This document shows, one piece after another, positions 35,635 to 49,154 of a stretch of DNA of 64,000 nucleotides (positions within the stretch are counted from its first letter, which is position 1; each line of letters begins with the position of its first letter). This stretch comes from Ananas comosus (lineage: Eukaryota > Streptophyta > Magnoliopsida > Poales > Bromeliaceae). Position numbers and translations under genes: made by a program. The stretch lies in NCBI RefSeq assembly GCF_001540865.1, contig NC_033625.1, forward strand, positions 6,532,023 through 6,596,022. The letters are read 5' to 3'. Under the pieces are notes generated by a model that was not told the DNA's origin, did no database searches, and saw nothing but the letters and a program-made list of their open reading frames with translations.

Positions 35635-36522
35635 TTTTTTTAACTTCTATTACAATACAATTTACTTTATAATTTTTTTTCAAAAATAAATATAATTTAC
35701 TTTATGTTCTCGGCTTTTTTTTTTTTTTATTATTTTGAACTTAAACTGTGGCTTCGGCCCTGTTGGATACATTTTGGCCTTATTATTTCAAGCACGTGAG
35801 ATGAGAAGGATGTGTATAGCGTGCGCTGATAATAAATGTGTGTGGTTTCACTCCCACGAATTGAGGTGAGAATAAGTCAAAATAAAGGACTGATAATTTC
35901 AAACTTTAGAGGCTTATTAATTAAAGTCGGTGAGTTTTAGCTAACATGTAATTTTCAGAAGAGACTAAGAGGCGCAAATTTTGGGGGTTAACATTGAAGA
36001 ATAAATAACCGACCGTCCCTAGAGCAAGTGACAAAAGAGTTAGTGGTTGGTATCCGAGACTCAAATTCAAATCCTAGTTGATTCACATTTTCAGCTAAGT
36101 TTATTTCTAAATGAAATAAACGAAACGGATAGCGTGCTACCTATCTCTCTCAAAAAAAAAAAAAAAAAAATGAAGAATAAGAATAGGAGATGGACCAAAT
36201 GCGGATTATAGTAAAAACTTTCACTAGAGACCAGACAAATCCTAATTCGTCATTACGTGTTACTTTTATCTCTATTCAAAGATTATAATTTTTTACGGTA
36301 GATTTAAATTATTCAAAACTAGCACGCAGTAATAGATCGAAGGATCTTCAACGAGGTGTCGTTGGGGAGGCTCCCACTGAAGTTTTATCACGGAGCAATT
36401 CTACATCTACAATCATTTTTTCATTGTAATCTTTATCTGACGACTAAAATTATTCCGCTTGTCTTCTTCACTCCGCTCCTTTTTAATATTAAAAATCTAA
36501 AAATGGGTTAGCATTTTTCTTA
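35635..36522. other. Intergenic DNA
   Basis: No gene. A sequence near 36010-36160 ('ccgaccgtccctagagc...tctctctcaaaaaaaa') resembles in reverse the stretch near 30035-30180, so a second dispersed repeat family is present. Confidence 0.4.
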
Positions 36523-36873
36523 GGACTTGTTTGGTTCACTTACTTTATACTATAGAATCGGAATAAGATTAATTGATTCTAATAGTTGTTATTTATTTTC
36601 TAGGAACCAGATTTCGATTCTCATTCTATTTATAGCACAACACGATTTTAAATCTCAGATTGACCCGTTCCAAAAGAAACCACTCAAAACAGTTTCACAC
36701 AATTATCTTCCTCTCCTCTTCCGTCATCACTAACTAAAATCCTAAATATTCGTCAGGATTTTCTTTCTAATAATGAACCAAACAATTTTGGCTGATTCGT
36801 CATTTCAGTTTTCATTCCAATACAATCCAATTCTATTTCTCGTTATTATTCCAATCATAAACCAAACATGCCC
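36523..36873. mobile_element. Tourist-like (Harbinger) MITE with TTA target duplication
   Basis: Ends ggacttgtttggttca and, inverted, gggcatgtttggttta. Both sides are flanked by TTA (36520-36522 and 36874-36876), the usual 3-bp target duplication of Tourist/Harbinger elements. 351 bp, non-coding. Confidence 0.8.
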
Positions 36874-37582
36874 TTATTGGTGTATATCAGGTAGATTACA
36901 TTTTTGGTACTCAAGTTATGAGGCATGTGATAGTTTGGCCCTCAAATTTTATTTTATTATAATTTTTAATTTGAACTTTTTAAACTATTGTAATTAAGTT
37001 TCAAAATTCAATTTAGTTAATTAAAAATTAAGGTATTGCTAATGTGAAAATAATGTGATATCCAATTATTACCACGTTGTCAATCATAACACTGTTACAA
37101 CACTTCCATATCGACATATGTTATACTTAATTAACTAAATTGAGTTGAGAGTTAGTTGCAATAATTTAAAAAATTTGAACAAAAAATTATAATAAATGAG
37201 AGTTTGACAACTAAAGTAACACGCGTCTACCAGTTTGAAGACCAAAAGTATTGTTTACCTATAAATATTTGACTCCAGTTAGCTAAAATATATATCACAA
37301 AAATTGTTAATTTTGAAATTTAAATATTAGGCAAATAATATAAAATCGTAAAATAGGGAATTTAAGAATTGAATAATCTAAATCAAGTTATCGGTATTGA
37401 TTATCGATTTGAATGTCCCGTCGCTGAAAAACAATCTGCAGATAAACATGCAACTTAATTTAATTCTAAAAGTATACTAATTTTGCTTTCCCTTTCTCAT
37501 ATATTATATTCCAGCTAATTATTATTCAAGATAAATTCCAGAGTCAAATATATAATTATCATTCACAAGGCATATGTATTCT
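36874..37582. other. Intergenic DNA
   Basis: No gene. 36890-37260 has inverted similarity of its ends (ggtagattacatttttggt and accaaaagtattgtttacc), so it may be another palindromic MITE; a related sequence lies at 41020-41390. Confidence 0.4.
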
Positions 37583-38328
37583 AGGGTAAACTTCAAATAC
37601 CTCCTTGTAGTTTTACACTTTCTCATTTTAGTACGTTGTGGTTTAAAGTGTATTAAGTTAGCCCATGTGGTTTCACACTTTCTCACTTTAGTATCCTATG
37701 ATTTAAAGTGTATCAAGTTAATACCTTATAGTTCAAAGTGTATCAAGTTAATACCATACGGTTTTATTTTTCTCTTTTTATTATCCATTTCACTAATTTT
37801 TTTCGTTAAATCAGTGACAAAGTTAAAATTAAAAAGTACTAAAGTGAGAAAGTGTGAAACCAAGGTAGGGTATCTGAAGTTTTTTGTATATAATTTAACA
37901 AAATATTAACAGAGGAGCCGATGAAAAGAGAAAAAGGAAACCACAAGATGCTAAANAATACCTTATAGTTCAAAGTGTATCAAGTTAATACCATACGGTT
38001 TTATTTTTTTTTATATAATTTAACGAAATATTAACAGAGGAAAAAAATTAGTGACAAAGTTAAAACTAAAGAGTACTAAAGTAAATATTCAATAAAACAA
38101 GGTAGGGTATCTGAAGTTTTTTGTATATAATTTAACAAAATATTAACAGAGGAGCCGATGAAAAGAGAAAAAGGAAACCACAAGATGCTAAATTGATGCA
38201 CTTTAAACCAAATGGTACAAAAGTGAGAAAATGCGAAATCACCGGATACTAAATTGATACACTTTAAACTATAGAGTACTAAAGTAAAAAAATACGAAAC
38301 GATAGGGGTGGTATTTGAAGTTTTCCCT
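37583..38328. mobile_element. MITE family A, copy 2, with internal duplication and N
   Basis: It starts agggtaaacttcaaatac and ends gtatttgaagttttccct. It is about twice as long as other copies because an internal segment is present twice: the sequence around 'gaggagccgatgaaaagaga' occurs at about 37870-37955 and 38104-38190, with an N at 37956 between them. This may be an assembly join or a real nested copy. Confidence 0.65.
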
Positions 38329-38770
38329 ATATTCTAATCCCTAATTATTATTCAAGGCATATTCCAAAGTCACATTTATACTTTTCCACATTTGCTCCAT
38401 CTCTTATAAGACCAAATAAAAATTCTGAGTGTGTATAAATGAGTATTTGTGTAAACTGTGGACCACCACATCAGCTGTGGACCATTTATGGCAATTTACC
38501 TTCTAGATTGTTCGTCAGACTGACTTATCTGTTTGGATGAAAGTGGAGAAAGAAGAAGTTGTTTTCGATCGTAAATGGCTACTTTATCTGTTTTATTCGC
38601 CGTACACATAATAAAGATATAATCGAAACTCCAGTTATCCAACGTAGCATAACTAATTTCGATCGCGGGTCCATCTTAGACCTAAGTCAATTACGACTTA
38701 AAAAATAAAGAAAAAATAAAAAATAATATAATTGGTAATGCTAGCTAAATTTAAATGTATTTGATTAATT
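38329..38770. other. Intergenic DNA
   Basis: No gene or clear repeat is recognised. Confidence 0.4.
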
Positions 38771-39224
38771 TAGTTTACATGCTTAAAATGTGATAAAAAT
38801 TGGTAAGTTAAGTTTTAAAATCTCTTTCGTTTAGTTTGCACATTTAAATATGATGAAAATTGATTAGTTGAATATTAATATTTATTTTGCTCCATGATTT
38901 TATTATTGCATTATTATAATTTATGTATAAAAAATAAGTTAGTTGTTTTAGATTATATTTTTTAATTATATAGGGATGTAATTTTTTTTATTATATTAGT
39001 TTACATGCTTAAAATGTGATGGGAATTAGTAAGTTGAGTTTTAAAATCTCTTTTGTTGAGTTTGCACATTTTAAATATGATGAAAATTGATTAGTTGAAT
39101 ATTAATATTTATTTTGCTCCATGATTTTATTATTACATTATTATAATTTATGTATAAAAAAAATTAACTTAGTTGTTTTAAATTATATTTTTTAATTATA
39201 TAGAAATGTAATTTTTTTATTATA
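38771..39224. repeat. Tandem duplication, about 226-bp unit
   Basis: Two direct copies start tagtttacatgcttaaaatg at 38771 and 38997 and remain closely similar throughout ('ttgctccatgattttattat' in both). They differ by scattered substitutions, so the duplication is real and not recent. Confidence 0.8.
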
Positions 39225-39946
39225 TAATAATTTATTATTTATCAAGTGATTTATAATTTTTTATATTATTCATTTCTTGCCAAATACATATCAAAATTAG
39301 AAAAGCTTTGCTTTCATAGCTACAAAACAAACAACGGGGAGAAAATAATTTTGTTCTAAACTTTTTTTCAACCAAAAATTCATTTTTTGTAAACAAATAA
39401 ACTCTAAAAATGTGTTTGTTTCACTAAAAATGGAGAGCGTATAAATTGGTTCTCCACCATAAATGATTGTTCGGTTTACCGTAACATCACCTTCAGTTAA
39501 AACTTGAACTCTTCAAAATATCGTAATTGGCTTTGGTTCATCCTAAACCGAAATCAATTACGAGAAAGTAGAGTGAGATAAAAATAATAAAATATTAATG
39601 ATAAAAAATTTTAGTTTTTATGTCATTTACTTCCTATCGAACAAATATCAGAATCAGAAGCTTTAGTTCCACAGCTACAGCAACAAAATATGAAAGAGAA
39701 ATAATTTTTATCAGAACACTAATTCATCCGAAAGTCGACTTCAACCTGAACTTTACTTTTGATAAAACAAAGATGTCCTATTATTGTCGCCACTTTTTTT
39801 TTTTTAAAGAAAAAGATTATTGAATTTGAAAAAAATTTTCTAGATGTGAATAGCATACATATAGGACAAATAACTTTACACGCTATAAAAATTAGAAGGT
39901 GTGAGAACCAAACTCTGAAACTATATGGGTGATACCTTTTATATAT
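39225..39946. other. Intergenic DNA
   Basis: No gene. 39830-39940 resembles the terminal part of a family A MITE (ending with 'aactatatgggtgatacc'), suggesting an extra degraded copy. Confidence 0.35.
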
Positions 39947-40349
39947 GGACAAACTTCAAATACCTTGTGGTTTCATTTTTTTTCACTTTAGTACCCTATG
40001 ATTTAAAGTGTATCAAGTTAGTACCCTGTGGTTTTGCATTTTTTCACTTTAGTACTTTGTGGTTTAAAATGTATCAAGTTAGTACCCTGTGAGTTTCGCC
40101 CATTATCACTTTAGTACTATGTGGTTTCACACTTTATCACTTTAGTATCCTGTGATTTGAAAACCACATGGTACTAACTTGATACAAAAATTAAAACCAC
40201 AGAATACTAACTTGATATACTTTAAACCACAGAGTACAAAAGTGATAAAGTGAGAAACCACAGGGTACTAACTTGATACACTTTAAACCACAGGGTACTA
40301 AAATAAAAAAAAGTGCAAAACCATAAGGAGAGTTTTTGAAGTTTTTCCT
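39947..40349. mobile_element. MITE family A, copy 3
   Basis: It starts ggacaaacttcaaatacc and ends agtttttgaagtttttcc. Inside, 'tttagtaccctgtggtttt' repeats in the left half and its inverse in the right half. Confidence 0.75.
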
Positions 40350-40641
40350 TTATATATTATTTATAAGTTGAAGTTTCATTTCTCTATTGAAAAATTTTGG
40401 CTAAAAATTCTAACATTGCTGGTGAACATAGATATTTGAATAGTAGGGGTTCTTGCTTCTTTTTTCTTTTTTCTTTTTTTTTTCTTTTTTCTTTTTTTTT
40501 CTGAGTTTGTCCATAGATTCCTAACCCTGAGACACGATTATAAACCCAATATAAACACTACCTAAAAAGTCAGGGGTACATATCTGAAATTTTCATAAAA
40601 TTCACTTCAAAGTTCAAAAATTTGACCACTTATATAACTGG
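40350..40641. other. Intergenic DNA with a pyrimidine tract
   Basis: A T/C tract ('cttttttctttttt' type) fills about 40456-40501. Nothing else is recognised. Confidence 0.5.
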
Positions 40642-40900
40642 TTAGGGCTACTATACTGAGTGTAGACCCTTTTGTACTTATAAATTTTTAACCGTTGAAT
40701 AAAAAGATGCGCGATTAAGATTATAGTAATTTATGGTTAGGAGAATAAAAGCCTCCTAGAGTTGAGTGGACGATTAGTTGAATAATATGATCTAACGAAT
40801 AGAAATGATCTAACGAGTAGAAATGATCAAAGAGCTAGATTTAACGGTCAAAAACTAATGAGTACAAAGAGATCTATTCTCAAGAGTATAGTAGCGGGAA
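40642..40900. mobile_element. MITE family D, copy 3
   Basis: It starts ttagggctactatactgag, with the inverse-like right end ctcaagagtatagtagcggg. The interior shares 'gatctaacgaatagaaatga' (present twice here as a short duplication) and 'gttgaataatatgatc' with the other two copies. Confidence 0.65.
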
Positions 40901-42491
40901 TCTATATAACTACTTTAAATTCAAAAACAACGGTTGCTGGATTTGAATACTTAAGTAATATTTAATTTTTATGCCCGAGTTATATTTAATTTGGTTCGAC
41001 AGATCGTCCGTTCCAATTCTTTAAAAGGCTAGTGACATTTTTGTTCATCAAACTATGAAGCGCATGACACTTTAGCTCTCAAACTTTAATTAATTATATT
41101 TTTTTAGTTCAAACTATGAGACGTGATAATTTTGGTTCTTAAATTTTCTGAATTGTAATTGTATCTTACTTGATAATATAAAGAGTAGTTACGATGTTAC
41201 AGCACTTCAATATTAGAAAATTTTCAATACTTATTTTTTAAAAAAATTGGTTGTGAGATTTGATTGCGACAATTCAGACCAAACTATCACAGGCCTTATA
41301 ATTCGAGTCAGAAATTACAACAAATTAAAGTTTAAAAATTAAAATGTCACACGCGTGATAGTTTGAGAACCAAAAGTATAATTTACCCTTATTTAAACAT
41401 TGCTCTAAAGTAGTGGAAGCAGGGCCTAAATTAGCTTATTGTGCTAAGAGCAATAAAAAATACTTATTATACTTAACCTATATCATGATCAACTGAATAA
41501 GTTATTATTTAATATTTTTATTGTGTGTATATATAGTTGCAATATTATTGTCCACCTTTGTAGCACACAAACTTTAGTCAAACATTTTCACCCACTTTGT
41601 TTACTAGTATGTGAATGTTGACAATATGATACAGCAAAACACATTAATAGAGAATTTTAGAAAATTATATGTTGTTATACAAATGAATCACCTAATATTT
41701 TTTTTAATGATAATTGAAAGAATTATATTAGATAATTATATGATACCCATTATTTTTTTTGATTGATACATTTTTTAACTTCTATATTTTTATTTGAGTT
41801 TTTTCACTTAATTAAGTTAAAACTTTTTTAAAAAATTTAAAGCTCACATAGTTATTAGCAGGATTTATTTACTATAAAGTAATTAAAGTTGTTAAATTTG
41901 ATAAAATTATCACTCAATTCGCTAAAATTCTCAATTTAGTTGGTTAAAATTATTGAATTTTAAAAATCGAATGTTAAGATGACCTAAATAAAAAAAAAAA
42001 AAATTTATAGTTGAGGGGGCTATTCCCAAATAATCCCATAGTAAAGCCTACAGGGCACCCTCCCCAGTTAAATTTACTAATTAAGCTCATAAAAAAAATA
42101 TATACTTACTAATTAATGCATCATATATATAATAACTTACTTAATAATTAACTAACTAATTAATCATTTAACTTATTAAATTAATAAATATTTAATTAAT
42201 TAGCTAAGTAAATAATTAATTATTTTATTTATGTGCTCATCCACTAAGTAATATTCATATTAATTAAATAAGTAATATTTTGACTAATATAATCTAATTA
42301 ATTAAGTAATTATCATATTAATTAATTAATATACAATTATTTTTTAATCAATTAGCTAATTAATGTGCTTTTCTACTATCTTGCACCATACCATAATTAA
42401 ATAATTAATTATCTTAATAAATTGTTATTTTACTAATTATTTAATGTTTGTTAACTAGATAAAATATTGTTGGTTTAAAATTCTAATTACT
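40901..42491. other. AT-rich intergenic DNA
   Basis: No gene. 41030-41400 is a repeat also seen near 36890-37260. 42080-42470 is almost wholly made of 'taattaat' words. Confidence 0.4.
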
Positions 42492-42714
42492 TCTAATTTG
42501 TTTGGGATTGCGGAGATTGGGTTACATGAGGTAAGAAAGTACGATAGAAAAATATCATGTTTGTTTCTGTACATAATATTACGTTCCGCATATTGCGATT
42601 AGTCGGTTATAATATATTTTCTGCGGTCCCATCGGAGAACATAAAAGCATATTCCTATAGTTTTTTTTATAACCCCATTTTATCTAACAGCGTAAAATAG
42701 AACTCAATACCAAA
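42492..42714. mobile_element. Tourist-like MITE, degenerate copy
   Basis: It matches 48366-48597 across its length: 'gtttgggattgcgg', 'atattacgttccgcatattg', 'gattagtcggttataatata', 'ctcaataccaaag'. The ends are decayed, so no target duplication can be read. Confidence 0.65.
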
Positions 42715-43236
42715 GCTTTACTGTATTAGCCAAACCATCCAAACATTCTTTTTCAAACACAAAATTAGTTTAGTTTTTATTTATCCCATAAATTGTATCT
42801 ATATTAGAAATTAGAAATAAGGTAAAAACGCATAAAACTTACTTCCATTGTGAACCATTTTGAATCAGCTGTGCAACATTTCGAAATTTTGATTTAACTA
42901 TCCAATCGTTCAATTTGTTTGATCAGAGTCGGTCAACGATATTTTAACTTTAAAATTTAAGCGAATTACTTTAATAAATTTATAATTGCAAGAATTATAA
43001 GAAATATACTAATTAAATTTATAAAAATTAACAACATCATTTAAATTTCAAAGTCAAAGCGCCGTTGACTAATTCAAATAAAACAAGTTGAAAGGTTGGC
43101 TAACAAACTTAAAATTTTAAAAAGTTAGGTAGTCGATTCAAATAATTCGTTAGTCAAATAAGTGCTATATATTTTTAAGTAAAAATAAATAAATAAATAT
43201 ATATAATTTTTCTGGACCAAATGATGATACCTATAA
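42715..43236. other. Intergenic DNA
   Basis: No gene or defined repeat is recognised. Confidence 0.4.
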
Positions 43237-44003
43237 GGGTGCGTTTGGTTCTGAGTTATCCTGTCAGAATTACTGTATTTGGTTCATCCGCTATATAATG
43301 TAGCATTACAAATCGAGCAGGATTATACCGAAAATATTAACGAGAGGGGGTCGTGTATCTTGGATTACTGAAAATCGGTAATACTATAAATTATGTAAAA
43401 TAACAATTTTACCCTCCAACACTCCCAAACCCAATTAACAGCATTGTTTTAATCTCTCTCTCACGCGCTCCCCTCGCTCTCGCACGCCGCTATCTTGCTC
43501 TCTCTCTCTCGCACGCTGCTCTGTCTCTCTCTCTATCTCTTTCTCTCTCTCTCTCTCTCTCACGTCTTTTTTTTTTTTTTTTTTNAAATGTTAGAAAAAA
43601 TTTCATATATTTTTGTGCTCTAATTAATCATTAATCATGTGTTAGTCTAAAAATAAAAAAGCCTAGTTTAATTTGTTGTGTGCAAATGATAATTTTTTAT
43701 TTAATTTATTATCATTTAATTTTAATTTTAGTTTTTTATTTATATTTTCTCTCGTCAATTAATATTCAAATGACCACAACAAGGGTAATTTTAAAAAAAA
43801 AACTATACTTTTATGTCAGTATACTAAATTTTATAGACTGAACGAAACGTAATAATGATATAAACACTGCAATCTAATATTATATTACTGTATTAAACCA
43901 AACGTGCTAATGCAGCATCAATAGTAATCTCACGCAAAAATCTAAGATACCTGAATATGTCGAGATGCTCTTTAATATTACATAATTCGAACCAAACGCA
44001 CTC
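43237..44003. mobile_element. Tourist/Harbinger-like element with TAA target duplication
   Basis: Terminal inverted repeats gggtgcgtttggttc and, at the right end inverted, gagtgcgtttggttc (14 of 15 match). TAA flanks both sides (43234-43236 and 44004-44006). The 767-bp interior has a CT microsatellite with an N at 43585 and no transposase, so it is non-autonomous. Confidence 0.8.
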
Positions 44004-44006
44004 TAA

Positions 44007-44458
44007 AAATTGTATGCAAAATGTGGGAAATAGAAACGTTATAGTTTCCAGCTGTTTGCAAACAAAAAAGGCAACGTCGCGACTTTTAAAGCAGTGTAAA
44101 CGGGACTACGGCATAATAGATTCTCTTATTATTCTTTGATTTGACCACCACTTAACTTTGCTTAATGGATAATGTACCGGGAATTTTAAAGCATAATATT
44201 TAAGTAGGATTATGATGCAAGTAATTTGTTTAATATCTTTGTGATTTAACCCGTTAATTATGATTAGTAGATAGATATTGAGTGAGCAAACCAATCACAT
44301 TGTCTTTGTCAAGTAAAATGAGATAAGCCCAAGTACGGTTTTACGCGGTAGGTGTGGTTGGTGATTTGGATGCGAACAGGCCACGTGGACAAATATCTTG
44401 GTAGGTTTCAACCATATAATAATAAAATAAAATAATTTGAATTTGAATATATATCTTT
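44007..44458. other. Intergenic DNA
   Basis: No gene or defined repeat is recognised. Confidence 0.4.
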
Positions 44459-44872
44459 GGGGAAACTCCTAAAACCCAATCCAACCTCCCGTGGTTTCGT
44501 ACTTTTTTATTTAAGTACCTTATGATTTAAAGTGTATCAAATTAATACTCTGTAGTTTCGCACTTTGTCACTTTAGTACCTTGTAATTTAAAATGTATCA
44601 AGTTAGTACTCTGTAGTTTATTTTTGTATTAAGTTAGTATCCTGTAGTTTTATTTTTATATCAAATTAGTACCCTGTGATTTTTAAACTATATGGTACCA
44701 AAGTGAGAAAGTGCGAAACCACAGGGTACCAACTTAATACACTTTAAACCACAGAGTGCTAAAGTGAAAAAGTGCAAAACCACAGAATACTAATTAACTT
44801 GATACACTTTAAACCACATGGTATTAAAGTGAGAAAAAGTGAAACCATAAAGTAGGTATTTGAAGTTTTCTC
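44459..44872. mobile_element. MITE family A, copy 4
   Basis: The left end is slightly altered (ggggaaactcctaaaaccc); the right end is gtaggtatttgaagttttc. The interior is the usual 'agtaccttgtaatttaaaat' series followed by its inverse. Confidence 0.7.
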
Positions 44873-45346
44873 TATATAAGATATATAATTATTACGATTA
44901 GTGCCTCTCCAGCTAATAACTTAGAATGTGTTTTCTTATATCGAAATTGGACACAGAATTCGTGGATTTGTGTAACTCGAGATGTGTGAGACAGTCGTCA
45001 CGCAATCGTCACGCACGAAGTCGAGTTTCGCAGAATGGATAAAACTCGCCGGCTTTTATTTATGAGATGGAGACCAGTGTTACCGAATATATAGAGTTGG
45101 AGCCGAGGGCGAAGGAAAAGCAAGCAAGCAAGCATAGGCCTCCTATTATCAAAATAAAGATATTTAATAACAATCTTATTTGGAATCACAATTTTTTGGT
45201 ATTATTAAAAATAAGAATTTAGTCTTTGCTGCTTAAAAGATCTCGACATGTATAATTAGTAGAATAAATATATTTGAGACTAAAAAATAATATAGGTTTC
45301 TAAATATTCGATCACATTTCAAGAGTGATTCTTATGTAAATTAAAT
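44873..45346. other. Intergenic DNA
   Basis: No gene is recognised. Confidence 0.4.
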
Positions 45347-47233
45347 TGTCACGCTCCGGATTACACGTTCCACGGGCACGCCGACAAATCCGCCGTATAC
45401 AAAGGAATTTTTTCTGTATACGAAGCGACAACTGTATCTGTAAACCAAATAATACCACAAACAGTAATATAGAGCTGCTAGAGTAAACAGAAGCTAAACA
45501 AACGGAGATCCATATACATAGCTCAAAAATCAAAATACAGAGCTACTCGCACTGGCGAGTTAAGTATACTATGTACATGAACTCAAAATAAAACATCTAC
45601 CTGCAGTAGGGTACCTTTAGCTCGGCACGTCGGATAGTGCTCTAGCTCGTGACGCCATTGCCTCGATCCTGATCTGCGATAGCAGCAGCCGATGACAATG
45701 GCTCTGCAAAAATAATGTGTAACAATAGGGCGTGAGAACTACTGTAAAAACAGGTAGTCCTCAGTGGGTGCCGCCCTAAACAACATCGGTCCACCCACTA
45801 AGTCTACAGAAGGGAGCCAGGATAATAGTAAATATAGGAATAAAATCTACCGTTATGAATCACTACACTATCATGCTCTACACTAACCAACTGTATGAAA
45901 TGTCAAATCTGACCCAATCCAATCGGGACTGTAAGCATACCCGTCCCTGCCCAGTTGTGACTATCCAGCTACCTCCACACTATTAGTTTGTGGAGAGCAA
46001 GTCCAACCGGTATGAGCGACACCAACGCGAAAGTACAGCGCCCGTCTCCGGAGTGGCACTCGTGGGAGCTACCAAACCGAGTATGCAGCGTATCTCTGTC
46101 GAGCTCAATCAGGCTCTCAAAAGCCAAAGTCCAGTAACCAACTCAAACTGGTCTAACAACCAACAGGTAACGTGCCCTCGGCACAATTCGACGCCAAAAA
46201 GGCGATATGGGTCCACCGTCAACCCCGACGGCACCCAACAGTCCGGAATAGCCTGAACGCTACTGTAAAAATATAATCGGCATCCCGGCACGAGTGTAAC
46301 TGAAAGCTAAACTATCTGGAATACTCACTATGAGGATACTGTTACAGTATGAAATAATACAACGGCCCCTAGGGCTAAATCAGGTAGTTTAAATATATGA
46401 CGATCATATTCGCGAGTTTTCTCCTAAGTTTTATCCAAGTCCAACATGTATATATATATATTCAAAGATAATAACTCAGCTCCAATTCAGATTATTAACC
46501 ATACTAAATCAATGAACCGAGCAATTGCGCCACACAAGATAATTCCACAATTACATGTTGACTATATAGGCACTTAGGAGTAAACCAATGATTAACGCAC
46601 CTTAATTGCAAATCCCCGACGGTGAAGAAGGTCACCGGAGTCCCTGTCAAGCTCGGCGCAGCTCCCCGAACCAGCGACAACACGCTCCACGGGTCTAAAC
46701 ATAGAAACCCATAATAAGCATCAATTCTGCCCAAAACAGCAGCAGCAGAAAGAAATAGGGATACGACCTAGCAAACCTTCACCAAATACAGCAAATAAGG
46801 GCTTCGTGGATTCCTCTCGAAGTCCTGAATCCAACGAACCAAGTCCTGTCGAAATCCGACGTTCCTACGCCGAGTACGAGCTGAAACACTGACGGTCGAC
46901 GCTGAAAATCAGTAAAATCAGCATGCGAGCTCAAAACCGTGCGTTCAAGTAATCCAAGAAGGAAAGTTAGGTACCCACATCGACAGCAAATCCAGCGCCG
47001 GTGCGACATCGAGGACGGCGAAAACGCACCCTCGCCCGGCCTCCATGTGACGCTACGGCAACAAACGTATGCTCAAACGGCTCCGCGATGCGACGTCGGC
47101 GACGAACGCTCCACCCAAGCTTCTCCTCCTCGCGTATGGCTCCAGAGACAGAGAGGGAGGAAATTTTAATTAAGGAGGCATGTACAACCCCCTAATTAGA
47201 TAAGCATGAAATACATGCATGGAGGCACGTGGC

Positions 47234-47235
<2 letters not shown>
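45347..47235 (+). mobile_element. Gypsy-type LTR fragment
   Basis: It begins TGTCACGCTCCGG, the same kind of start as the LTR in the CACTA transposase. It carries the GC-richer content and 'aatagggcgtgagaactact' motif common in monocot gypsy LTRs. The 3' end with CA and the target duplication were not found; it fades into a (TA)n tract at 47234-47265 that contains an N. Open frames at 45990-46256, 46504-46734 and 46779-47195 have no protein similarity and are considered LTR sequence. Confidence 0.5.
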
Positions 47236-47265
<30 letters not shown>

Positions 47266-48365
47266 NAATAAAATATTCAAACATCCGAGCATTAGCCTTA
47301 TCTCATACCCAAAAATTAATTTGAATGTTCATTCCAAAACATTTGTTCGCGATATTCATTTACACTAGTATAAAATAAAACAACACATTTGGTCTCCAAC
47401 TCATTTTAATTTTTAAAATAAGATAAATTATCACATAAATAAAATATGTTATCCTACCAAATGCTGCATGTCTTTTTATTTTTAGGCCTTATTTGAATGT
47501 CGAAATAATTTATCCAATAATTATTTATACAATACAAAAATTTTCTTACATAATTGAAAGGCACGAGTTTGATTGTTGCTCTTTAAAAAAAAAATTTAAA
47601 AATTTTGATTTAGTAGGATAACATATTTTATTTATCATATTTTGAAAAAAAAGAGGAAAAATTTTAATGGCCGAATATGCTATTCTATTGAAGACATTTA
47701 ACACATTCCTAACTTTCAATCACAAATCTTTACACGGAATAAAATATCATCGAATAGCTTACACCGACATGCAAATATATACGCATCCAAACTAAGCTTT
47801 AGCATCTATCAACTTTACAAAAAGATAAAAGAAAAAAAATTAAAAAAGAAGCGCCTAAGACCTAACTAAATTTTTGGGCCTAATCCTAACGAGTCAATTG
47901 AAGTTTTAAAAACACAACATAAGAAAATACTTTGCTTCCATCAATTTTTTTAAATCCCATGAATTTAAGCTTAGATTATTTGTCACAAATCCAACTTTAG
48001 GACCCCTTTTTAGATATCGAAATAAGTTATACAATAAAAACTTATTCGCAATAAGATTTTCCTATGTGACTAAAAAGTAAAGAATTTAAATTTTGCCCCT
48101 TCAGAGGTCTAAATTTTTATAATTTATTAAACAGCGTACTTCACTTACAATGAACAAATAATTTAAAGACGAATTCAAAGAAATATGCCGAACAAAATAT
48201 CCATGCATCCAAAGAGAGAGTCTATATTGCGACTCGCATAACAAAAAGCTTTGAAACAAAAATAACGATGCATGGTCGACTATCAAAAATTAATTGTTTA
48301 TATAATAAATTTCAAATTTTAAAACTACCGACGACAAATAAACAAGCCAAAATTTAACCGAATTA
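47236..48365. other. TA microsatellite and intergenic DNA
   Basis: A (TA)n tract with an N at 47266 is followed by AT-rich DNA without recognisable genes. Confidence 0.45.
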
Positions 48366-48597
48366 GGCTTCGTTTGGAATTGCGGCGAGATTGCGTTACG
48401 TACCGTGAGAGAAAGTACGTTGAAAAAATACCCTGTTTGTTTCGTACGAAATATTACGTTTCGCATATCGCGATGAGTCGGTTACGATATATACTCTGCG
48501 GTTCCACCGAAGAACGCAGAAGCATATCCCTATATGTTTTTTCCTCAACTCCATTTTATCTAATAACGTTTGGTAGACCTCAATACCAAACTAAACC
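48366..48597. mobile_element. Tourist-like MITE with TTA target duplication
   Basis: Ends ggcttcgtttgg and, inverted, ggtttagtttgg; TTA lies on both sides (48363-48365 and 48598-48600). 232 bp. A degenerate copy is at 42492-42714. Confidence 0.75.
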
Positions 48598-48734
48598 TTA
48601 GTAGAATCTGACTTAAAAATTTTCTCATCACATTTTCGCATTTCAAAGCATTTTTAATTAACAGGAAAGACTATTGCAAAACCTTGCAGCGAAATAACAT
48701 GATCAAAACCCAGGAAAAGAGAGAACTTGAGACA

Positions 48735-49154
48735 GAAAACTTCAAATAAAACCCGTGGTTTTGCACTTTTTTATTTTAGTACGCTGTGGTTTAAAGTGTA
48801 TCTAGTTAGAATCATGTGGTTTCACACTTTCTCACTTTAGTACCCTGTAATTTCAAGTGTATCAAGTTAGTATTTTGTGGTTTTATTTTTGTACCAAGTT
48901 AATACCCTGTAATTTTATTTTTGTATCAAGTTAGTACCCTGTGATTTTATTTTTCTCCGAATAAAATATTAAACCACAGGGTACTTAAGTGAGAAAGTGC
49001 GAAACCACAGGGTACTAACTTGATGCACTGTAAACCACAGGGTACTAAAGTAAGAAAGTGCGAAACCATAGAGTACTAACTTGATACACTTTAAACCATA
49101 GGGTACAAAAGTGAAAAAAAGTGAAACCACAAGAGGGGTTTTTGAAGTTTTCCC
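48735..49154. mobile_element. MITE family A, copy 5
   Basis: It starts agaaaacttcaaata and ends gtttttgaagttttccc, with the usual palindromic 'accctgtggttt' repeats. Confidence 0.75.

Noticed and set aside
45990..46256. 88-codon plus-strand frame
   Set aside because: Lies within LTR-like sequence and has no recognisable protein similarity.
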